A DNA stretch of 16,412 nt from Clostridium sp. CAG:793 (GTDB lineage Bacteria; Bacillota; Clostridia; TANB77; CAG-508), in the NCBI GenBank assembly GCA_000433915.1, contig HF993629.1, positions 1 through 16,412 on the forward strand, read 5' to 3'. Below the pieces are notes generated by a model. That model was not told the origin of the DNA. It saw nothing but the letters and a program-made list of their open reading frames with translations, and did not search any database. This document shows positions 5,537 through 13,800 of this stretch, in pieces; the first letter of the stretch is position 1; every line of letters begins with the position of its first letter. Position numbers and translations under genes: made by a program.

Positions 5537-6751
5537 CATGACCAAATAGCTAGAACGTAGATGGGTATTAACATTAACAGTAAAAAATGAATTTTCATAA
5601 TTGTGTAACCAATCATAATTAACCCAATCATCCCAAGTGGCAAATTTACCAACAGCCAATTTGCCAAAGCCACAAATATCAGACTTTAATTCAACAGAAG
5701 ATTTATATAAATAATCTCTAATATGAGCCTTGAAATATGAATTAGCGTAATCCTCAATAAGCTTAATATTATCAGGGTTCATATAATTTGCATCAGTAGT
5801 AGAACTAAGAACTCGCACATTAATATTTAAATTACATGAAATAAATGGCGAGCCATTAACAATTTCAACAGTTTTCTTAGTTTTGCAATTTTGTATATAT
5901 AGAGCAATGTATTCCTGATCATTAAAAGGACTAGGAATATTAACTATGGAACTCTTAAACCTATCGCAAATCATTAAATGAGACATAACTTCTAAGCCAC
6001 TTAATTCACCAACTAATTTACCTTTATCAAATACTGCAAGACCCAAATTTTCAATATTTTTCTGAGTGTTGTCATCAGATTCTTTAGCAGTATAATTTGC
6101 ATCATCAAGGTCAGAATTATTACTTCCAACATTATCAGAATTAAGCCCATTAATACTACCTAATATAGCAGATGGATTTTTAAAAGTATCAGATATAGAA
6201 GTAAAGAAATCTTTAAGAGTAATTACCTCAGTATATCCAGTATTTTTTTCAGAAGAAACTTCTAATCCATAATATTTAGAAGAAATCTGTGATAGTATTG
6301 GGGCAGAATTATCCATAAAATATCGTGCACTACATTTAGAAATTAAAATATTACATGTAGGTCTAACTTCAATATTATTTTTCAAACTATAAATATAATT
6401 GTCAATTCCGAGATATGCTAATTCTTCAGAAAAAACAAGCAATTTACAATGCGACATATTTACATTTTTATTAAGATAACTATTAAGAAGATTAACTCCA
6501 GCATCAAAATTATTACAATCAATAGTATTTATTATTGAAGAAGATTCGCTCTTAGATGAACTTGAAGATTTTGAAACAGAAGGCATATTAATCTGGAAAC
6601 TAACTTTAAGAGCATAATTCTCGCCAACATCAAACCCAATAGCTACAACATAAGCAAGGTCATCAATAGTATTTACAGACGAACTATTAAAAAAAGCAAA
6701 AGAAATTAATAATATTATTAACAATGTAATTAAGATATTTCTAGCTTTCAC
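5522..6751 (-). CDS. gerAC: Ger(x)C-family spore germination protein (germinant receptor C subunit)
   Basis: A 409-residue protein of the Ger(x)C family. It has an N-terminal hydrophobic helix (about residues 6-23), then IDDLAYVVAIGFDVGENYALKVSFQINMPS, matching the usual opening of GerC domain 1 (strand, 'a..iGiD', long strand). Also visible are the central HCKLLVFSEELA and the C-terminal DICGFGKLAVGKFATWDDW and NSFFTVNVNTHLR, the latter matching domain 3. In Bacillus and Clostridium this subunit is a lipoprotein on the outer face of the inner spore membrane. Here no cysteine follows the signal helix (residues 20-45 have none), so lipidation seems lost and the helix may anchor it instead. Start is GTG 6751, with AAGGAGG just upstream inside the preceding gene; the two genes overlap by 11 bases. 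It is the last gene of the operon. The paralogue type cannot be told from sequence alone. Confidence 0.88.
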   Translation of the reverse strand: MKARNILITLLIILLISFAFFNSSSVNTIDDLAYVVAIGFDVGENYALKVSFQINMPSVSKSSSSSKSESSSIINTIDCNNFDAGVNLLNSYLNKNVNMSHCKLLVFSEELAYLGIDNYIYSLKNNIEVRPTCNILISKCSARYFMDNSAPILSQISSKYYGLEVSSEKNTGYTEVITLKDFFTSISDTFKNPSAILGSINGLNSDNVGSNNSDLDDANYTAKESDDNTQKNIENLGLAVFDKGKLVGELSGLEVMSHLMICDRFKSSIVNIPSPFNDQEYIALYIQNCKTKKTVEIVNGSPFISCNLNINVRVLSSTTDANYMNPDNIKLIEDYANSYFKAHIRDYLYKSSVELKSDICGFGKLAVGKFATWDDWVNYDWLHNYENSFFTVNVNTHLRSSYLVMGTEN

Positions 6752-7872
6752 AACTCCTCCTTAAGATATATTTTCTCCGAATTATAAGAGAAACTTTTTT
6801 CTTTTTTAAATATCCAATAATGAGAATAATAAAACTATAACCAAAAACTATGCACAACGCAGCATTCTTGTATAAAACAGTTTCAGCAAATCGAATCACA
6901 CTTGTATTGCTTGGAATAAGAGAAACCGCCAATATAAGCAATCCAGTCAAGTAAATAAAAATAGATGGATTCTTCACATTACAATTTTTTTTATTGATTT
7001 TTGAAATATATGCAATAATCACACATAAATATGAGATAAAAGCAAAAAGCCATACAAATATAAACAAAGCATCAGTTCTCTCAAAAAATGTACCAAACTC
7101 AATAACTCTAGTACTCATATATACAGAAAGTGTATTAACTCCATTTATTAAAAAAGGAAAAAGGAAAAGCAATGATGCCACACTAAGAAGTAAAAACAAT
7201 CCTGACAAAGAGATTGAAATAATTCCTACCTTTTTGTAATTAACATTATTCTTTAAATTAGGTCGTATCAAATATAAATATATCAATCCGCCAAAAGCAA
7301 ATATATTAGAAAATCCACTTATAAAAGTTTGATCAAATCCATAGCCGAGTATAGGCAAAGCACGCTGAAATTCTATTTTACCAAGACCACCTAGAAAAAC
7401 AACCAATTCAGTAATAAGAACAATAGGGACAATCAAAGTATTAACCTTAATCAAACTTCTAAATCCTAGTTTATTAGCAATAATAGCAGTTATTACAAAA
7501 ATAAGAGTTATAATCCAAGTAGGTGAACTATGAAAATATACAACGTGTAAAAATTCCGAAAAATTAGCCATCAATATACTAGAAGTAAATATTAAATATA
7601 CAGTAAATATAATACTAGTTATAGCTTTAAGCACTGGACCACCGGACATATTCAGCAACATCTATAATATCTTTTTCAGGAAAAAGAGAAAAAAGTTTAT
7701 TTACAATAAGAAAAAATATTATAGTAATTCCAAAACAATATATAACGTTTAAAATAGCAGCAGATCCAGTGGAATTTAATATTGCATTTGGAAGATTAAG
7801 AATAATATGAGTAAGCATAACAATAATGACTAGAAAAATTGCTTCTATTGTATTTATTTTATCTACTTTCAA
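6741..7872 (-). pseudogene. gerAB: Germinant receptor B subunit (GerB permease), split by a one-base frameshift
   Basis: Two overlapping frames make up one full-length GerB (about 376 residues). The first runs from 7872 and ends ...FPEKDIIDVAEYV; the second continues GGPVLKAITSIIFTVYLIF to the stop at 6741. GerB proteins have the unbroken segment FP-kdI-di-eyvgg--lgk, so removing one C from the CC opposite plus-strand 7644-7645 restores EYVGG exactly. GerB is an APC-superfamily, ten-helix membrane protein that carries the germinant site and ion channel of the receptor. The likely start is TTG at 7872, eight bases after AAGGAG; the GTG at 7881 lies only one base from it. Sequence quality on both sides is normal and GerA and GerC are intact. 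So this may be a recent mutation, an assembly error, or ribosomal frameshifting at the rare CGG codon. Confidence 0.85.
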
Positions 7873-7884
7873 TGCACACACTCC

Positions 7885-9582
7885 TTACTTATTAAAATTT
7901 TTTCTCCATTTTTCAACAAAATGACTTTGAGCCTTAGGTTTTTGACTGCCAAGAAAGTCTGGTCTAAATTCACGTTTCCATGCAGGCCTAACACTAAATT
8001 TATTAGAACTACATAAATTTGCAGGAGCATAAGGAGCAAGGTAAGAAGCTCCAAATGAACGTAGTGAACATAACATAATAGAGTGAATAAATAGGCCAAT
8101 AGCTATACCGAAAAATCCACCTAATGCTCCTAAAATAGTGTAAACAAATCTGCAAATTCTAAAATGAAAGCTAAAAGTAAAATTAGTAATTGCAAAAGAA
8201 GTAATACCAGTAATAGCAATAACGATAACCAATATAGGAGACACAATATCAGCATCAACAGCAGCTTGCCCTAATATAATAGTGCCAACAATTCCAACAG
8301 TAGAGCCGAGAGGAGAAGGGACTCGAAGCCCTGCCTCACGTATAATCTCAAAAGAAATCTCCATAATAAATATCTCAATAATAATAGTAAAAGGAACAGC
8401 AGAACGAGATGATACAATTGAGAATAATAGCTCAGTAGGAAGTAACTCACTATGGTAAGTCGTAACTGCAATATATAATCCAGGTAGAAGTAGTGTAATT
8501 ATAAGCGAAATAGCACGGACAACTCTAAGTAAATTGGCAGCAACAAAGCTTACATTAGCGTCTTCTTGTGAACTAAGAAAATCAAAAAAAGTAACAGGCA
8601 CAACAAGCACATAGGGACTACCATTATATATAATAACGATTCTACCTTGCAAAATAAGAGAAGAAGCACGGTCAACTCTTTCTGTATCAAGAGACTCCGG
8701 AAGAGTAGTACGCAAATCATCTTTAATTAATTGCTCAAGTTCACTTGCTGATACAACATAATCAGCATCAATATTATTAAGTCTATATTTTACTTCAGAT
8801 ACAAGATCAGGATTGGCTATATTTTTTAAATAGCATACGGCACATTTATTTTTATTTACCTTGCCAACAGTAAGATTTTCGATAACAAGATTTTCATTAG
8901 CAACACTTCTTCTAATAAGAGAAGTATTAGTACGCAGATTTTCAACAAAAGCTTCTCCAGAGCCACGAACAACAGGTTCATTCTTAGGCTCAGAAATGCT
9001 TCTCGTTTCAAACTTTTTAGTAGAAATATCAAAAGCAAAGTCAATAGTATCAACAAAAAGTACGCAATTGCCTGAAACAACACTATCAGAAATTTTATCA
9101 AATGAATTAACTTTTTCTACATCATTTTGGGGAAGAAGACAATCCATGATATAATCACTAACATTAACCTTCTTAACTTTTCTAACAGATATATTTTCGG
9201 CAACAGCCTCAGAAATAATCTGATTACCATCAAAAGTATTAGCTCTATTTCTAAGCATTAAAGGTGATAAAATAAAATCATTTATAGAATCACTATTAGA
9301 CATACCATCAATATATACAATAAAAGCATGATATTGTTTATTGCGAGCATGTAGTAAAAATTCACGGATTTTAATATCAGAATTTATTAAAGAATTAAAT
9401 CTTGAGTTTATATATTCAAGATTAACACTTAAATTAGGATATACATTTTGCGGTTTAGTTTCATTAGAAGAATCGTTAGAATTATTTTTTTCATCAGGGG
9501 TAGTTTCAGAAAGCACAAAGGAAGAATCATCATTAGAATCATCAGCCATTAAATCAGAAAAAAGCTTCTTAAAAAAATTCAT
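7885..9582 (-). CDS. gerAA: GerA-family spore germination protein (germinant receptor A subunit)
   Basis: A 565-residue receptor A subunit of the inner spore membrane, where the A, B and C subunits together sense germinants. Start 9582 (MNFFKKLFSDL) is chosen because GGAGG at 9595-9591 precedes it; a frame 20 codons longer would have no RBS. Seen in order: an acidic, Asn/Asp-rich N-terminus (about 15-50), a soluble domain with FIVYIDGM, the family hallmark VVRGSGEAFVENLRTNTSLIRR (about 212-233), GRIVIIYNGSPYVLVVPVTFFDF (about 320-342), and several membrane helices at about 365-500. PSPLGSTVGIVGTIILGQAAV there is highly typical. A basic Pro-rich C-terminal tail follows (APYAPANLCSSNKFSVRPAW). 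GerA and the B subunit are three bases apart with AAGGAG inside the GerA end. It is divergent from spoIIP. Confidence 0.94.
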   Translation of the reverse strand: MNFFKKLFSDLMADDSNDDSSFVLSETTPDEKNNSNDSSNETKPQNVYPNLSVNLEYINSRFNSLINSDIKIREFLLHARNKQYHAFIVYIDGMSNSDSINDFILSPLMLRNRANTFDGNQIISEAVAENISVRKVKKVNVSDYIMDCLLPQNDVEKVNSFDKISDSVVSGNCVLFVDTIDFAFDISTKKFETRSISEPKNEPVVRGSGEAFVENLRTNTSLIRRSVANENLVIENLTVGKVNKNKCAVCYLKNIANPDLVSEVKYRLNNIDADYVVSASELEQLIKDDLRTTLPESLDTERVDRASSLILQGRIVIIYNGSPYVLVVPVTFFDFLSSQEDANVSFVAANLLRVVRAISLIITLLLPGLYIAVTTYHSELLPTELLFSIVSSRSAVPFTIIIEIFIMEISFEIIREAGLRVPSPLGSTVGIVGTIILGQAAVDADIVSPILVIVIAITGITSFAITNFTFSFHFRICRFVYTILGALGGFFGIAIGLFIHSIMLCSLRSFGASYLAPYAPANLCSSNKFSVRPAWKREFRPDFLGSQKPKAQSHFVEKWRKNFNK

Positions 9583-9611
9583 AAAATGTTCCTCCAATAC
9601 ATATTTGTACC

Positions 9612-9640
9612 TATTTTGACTAAATTTTGAAAAAATATAC
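9612..9640 (-). promoter_or_regulatory. Candidate sigma-G (forespore) promoter of the germination operon
   Basis: On the minus strand GTATA (9640-9636) and CAAAATA (9618-9612) are 17 bases apart. Compared with the known sigma-G pattern (-35 G-h-A-T-r, -10 CATwmTA) there is one mismatch in the -10. It lies 17-45 bases from the gerA RBS. Forespore expression is known for gerA operons, which makes the match plausible. Confidence 0.45.
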
Positions 9641-9689
9641 ATGTAAAGTAATTAGAATAAAAAAATTTTAAAAGAATATATATATAAGT

Positions 9690-10805
9690 ATGATAAAAGT
9701 AGTAAAAGCAAAAGATTTAATTAAATATTTAATAAAAGCGATAATTCCAATAATGATAATATTAGTAATATTAAAAATACTATTAAATCAAACCAGTGAA
9801 TTGGCAAAAACCTCAAAGAGTAATTATGCTTTTTTGTCATGTATTGATGATGTAAGTGAAATAATAAAATTTATAAATAAAGGAAAAGAAGAAAATACAA
9901 CATCAATGAAGAAAATGATAATTTCAGAAATGAGAATAACAGATAGTGTAGTAAACAAACAAGATGTTGTAGCCGAAAATAAATCAGAAGAACAAATTGA
10001 AGAAACAAATAATACAAAGCAGAATGTTACAAAGCAAGAAGTAGAACACGCACAAACAGGAGTAAAAACAGAGGTAATAGTTGGAGCAAGTCAAAAGGCT
10101 ACAAGAGAATATGAGGGAGTAAAAATAAACAGCACACTAGATATGGAACTAACAGATGATTTATTAAAATATGATATAAGTATAAACAAGAGCAAAGCTG
10201 TAATATACCATACACATACATGCGAAAGTTATACACCAACAGAAAAATACGCATATACAGCAAGCGGAAATTATAGAACTCTGGATTTAAATTATTCTGT
10301 TGTAAGAGTAGGAGATGAATTAACAAGGCAGCTAGAATCTTATGGTACAAGTGTAATACATGATAAAACAGTACACGATTATCCATCTTATAATGGATCA
10401 TATTCTAGGTCACTTCAATCAGCAAATAAGGATTTACAAGAATGCGGAGGAGCTGATATCGTAATTGATTTACATAGAGATGCAGTAGCAGATGCATCAT
10501 TTGGACCAAAAGTAAAAATAGGAGACGAATGCGTATCACAGCTAATGTTTGTAATAGGCACACGTGTAAATGGAAATGAGTATGATGGTTGGAAACAAAA
10601 CCTAAAATATGCTGTAGCAGTTGTAAAAAAAGCAAATGAACTCTATCCAGGTTTATTTAGACCGATAATGTTAAGGCGTTCGTCATATAATCAACATGTA
10701 TCAAAAGCAGGCTGCATAATAGAAGTCGGAGCAACAGGAAATACGTTAGAAGAAAGTATGGGAGCTATGAAATATTTAGCAAAAGTAATGAATGAAATTA
10801 ACTAG
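9690..10805 (+). CDS. spoIIP: Stage II sporulation protein P (peptidoglycan amidase/endopeptidase)
   Basis: A 371-residue protein with one membrane helix (about residues 13-32), a Ser/Asn/Glu-rich linker (about 60-150) and the C-terminal SpoIIP hydrolase domain. Metal-site and catalytic motifs are present: HTHTCESY (His174, His176, Glu179), VIDLHRDA (Asp260, His262, Arg263, Asp264) and IIEVGATGNTLEE (Glu345). SpoIIP works with SpoIID and SpoIIM in the mother cell to thin septal peptidoglycan and drive engulfment of the forespore. The 371-residue length is close to the usual 400. The ATG at 9690 has no clear Shine-Dalgarno, and an in-frame TAA 21 bases upstream limits other choices; translation may be leaderless or start at Met22. 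It is divergent from the germination operon with a 107-base gap. No convincing mother-cell promoter could be picked out of the A/T-only sequence. Confidence 0.92.
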   Translation: MIKVVKAKDLIKYLIKAIIPIMIILVILKILLNQTSELAKTSKSNYAFLSCIDDVSEIIKFINKGKEENTTSMKKMIISEMRITDSVVNKQDVVAENKSEEQIEETNNTKQNVTKQEVEHAQTGVKTEVIVGASQKATREYEGVKINSTLDMELTDDLLKYDISINKSKAVIYHTHTCESYTPTEKYAYTASGNYRTLDLNYSVVRVGDELTRQLESYGTSVIHDKTVHDYPSYNGSYSRSLQSANKDLQECGGADIVIDLHRDAVADASFGPKVKIGDECVSQLMFVIGTRVNGNEYDGWKQNLKYAVAVVKKANELYPGLFRPIMLRRSSYNQHVSKAGCIIEVGATGNTLEESMGAMKYLAKVMNEIN

Positions 10806-10841
10806 TAAAAATTAAAATAAATTTTATAGATTAGTTGAAAA

Positions 10842-10868
10842 TTGACTTTCGTTTTGATATGATATAAT
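10842..10868 (+). promoter_or_regulatory. Extended -10 promoter of the giant surface-protein gene, inside an inverted repeat
   Basis: TGATATAAT (10860-10868) is a perfect extended -10 element, with TTGACT (10842-10847) as a -35 at a short 15-base spacing. CTTTCGT (10846-10852) and ACGAAAG (10881-10887) form a seven-base inverted repeat flanking the -10 and the start point, which may be an operator. The right arm overlaps the weak RBS (AAAGG, 10884-10888). Confidence 0.6.
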
Positions 10869-10895
10869 CGATATTATTATACGAAAGGTAAAAAA

Positions 10896-13800
10896 ATGAA
10901 AATACAAAATTATTCTGTAATATTTATAGTTATTATCATGCCAATAGCATTGATATTATCAATATATACTGGAAACTTAATAGATGTAGCAAATAAGCAA
11001 TCACAATATGATGCCTTGCTATTAGGGGCAACTTATGATGCTGTAAGAGCTTATCAGATGAATACATTAAACAACAGCTATGATTCAGAGTCGAATTCAA
11101 AAGTAAGAGACATAAATGCGTCAATAAACTCTTTCTTTAACAGTTTAGCAGCAGGAATGTCACAAAGTGGATTAACAAAAAATGAACTTACAGATTATGT
11201 TCCAGCAATGCTATACACATTATATGATGGATATTATGTATATGGTGTATACAACAATGTAGCATCGACTAAAAATGGAATAAGCTATGATACAACAGGA
11301 ACATCAAGAAATAATCAATATGGATTAAAACCATATGTATATTATTCATGTGAATATGCAAGTTCAACTGCAGGTTATGATTTAATTGTAAATTATACTT
11401 TGGATAACTATATCACTGTAACAGGAACATACACAGTAGGTGGAGTAAAGAAAAACATTGCAATGTCAGGTTATTACATTAACACTGATAGAATAAAACT
11501 TAAAAACCAAAGTGCAGGAGAAAGCGCAAGTTTCGATGACAAAATTGTAACTATTGATGCTGGGACAAGCCAAGAAATTACAATAAAACCAGAGCAATTA
11601 GGAGAATATCTAATTGCATATGATCAAAAAAGAGAAAGTGGATCAACAGGAGCATATAAAAATAATTTAGCCAATAATAGTGAAACAGCACAATATTATC
11701 AATACATTACATATAACAATGTAAAATATTACCTAGATTCATACCATGTAGGAACTCAAAAAACACTAGATGGAAATGTAAATACAAGTTTCAATATGAC
11801 TTATGATAACATTCCAATATTCCACTTAGACAAAGGTCAAAGAATATACATAAATGACAGTACATTATCAGAAATAAAGAGTTTCCTAGGGGTAGTAGAT
11901 GATAATAGACTATTTAGTGGAGAACAATATAGAGATGTAAATGCATATCAATATTATGCACGAGCATATACTTTTTCATCACCAGGAGAAGATGGAGTTT
12001 ATGATGCTTTATCACAAATAAATTTAGCAAACAATGTAGTAAAAACAGATACTTATAATACAACATATAATATCGAAACAAATTCGAATCAAAAAATTGA
12101 AACACATACAAAGAATGATTACAAAACAAAAAAAGTATTTGATTATAAAGAAAATGGAAATGATCCAGACCTAGAAACATCATCATTTAACCAACATAGA
12201 ATGGATGTAATAATAAGTTCAATCGAATCAAGTTTAGTATCAATAATTGCAAGTTTCAATAGCTATACAGGCGGAACTTATGAATATTTAATGCCTACAT
12301 TTAGTGAAACCGAATGGGAAAGAATATGCAGCAACATTACAGTAGTATCATTCTTACAAGGATTAACCGTAGGAAATTATAAATATTATAACAATTACTC
12401 AATAGTAGCAAATACAAAAGTAAAAGATTATATATCAAAAGAATCAATATATGTTCAAAAAAGTGGAAAAGATACAGCAAATACTGACTACCATAATCCA
12501 CGATGCGAAACATATAATACAGAATCAAGAAATGCTGGAAGCCAGACGATTGTAGGATATAGAAATATAGATTATGACAGAAAATCATGCGTAGTACCAT
12601 CATCAACAGGAAATACAAATGATAGTAAAGAATATTGGTACTACTTACAAAATACAACAGGAGCGTATGAATGTGTTGTAAATCAAAATGGAAACACATA
12701 CACAACAGATGAACTATTTAGAGGAACAACAGAAGATAATAAAGCAACAACAGCAAATTCTGAAATACGAAGAGCATATATAACAGCACTTGCTCGTGAA
12801 AGAGGAAGTTCATATAAAACTTATGGATATTTGAATAAAGAATTACAAAGAAAAGAAGTATTAGCACCAGGACAATCAGCCTACACAGTTAGATATTTTT
12901 ACAAGAGTTATGATGAAAGCAAGACATTTGCACAAAATAAAGCTAGCAACAATTATGCTGAGCAAGGGAGAAGCGGAGGAATAACTAATACAGGAACAAT
13001 AATGGGAACACTACCTATTAGCACAGAACCTGCAAATGATGGATACTATTTTGAAAAAATTCAAGTAGTTGATAGAGATGGAAATGTAGTAGAAGAAAAA
13101 ACTAGAGCATCACAATTAACAACAGATTTAAAGGTTGATTCAAGAGATAACGAAATACGAATTTACTACAATATACAAAAAGAGAAAACATTAACATACA
13201 AGATTGAAAGATATGTATTTAACAAAGATACAAGCCAATTTGACAAAGCATCTAACGGAGACGTAACAGTTACTAAATCAAATGTATGGATAAATGCTTC
13301 AAATACAGTAGAAGTTAATTTACCAGGACAATATGGAAGTTATGGAGCTGCAAGCTTAGTTTATACAGATCCAACAGGATATGAAGAAGGAATAAAAACA
13401 ATAGAAGCAAAACCCTCAAATGTATCAGGAAACGCTCCGGTAATTAAAGCATATTATGCAAGAAAAGATGAGTTATATAGTACTGCATATACAGTAAGAT
13501 ATCATGCAAATGCAAATGGCACATCAGGAACAATGAATGACAGTTCGTTTAAGTTCTTTGAAAAAGCGACATTAATAGGAAATAGATTTTCAAAAACAGG
13601 ATATAAATTTATAAATTGGAAAACAAATTCAGAAAAAACATATTCAGATAGAGAAGGAATAATAATTGGAAATGCAGATAATGCAGACTTAGTAAGAGAA
13701 GGAGACAAATATTATCTTGATTTATATGCACAATGGGATAAAATTTCATATCAAATATCATACCAAAGCAATGGTGCAACATCTGAAACAATGGAAAACA

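Noticed and set aside
11914..12705. Minus-strand open frames under the giant surface gene
   Set aside because: They are shadows of a continuous plus-strand frame with domain matches; their Leu/His-rich translations are typical of reversed A/T-rich coding DNA.
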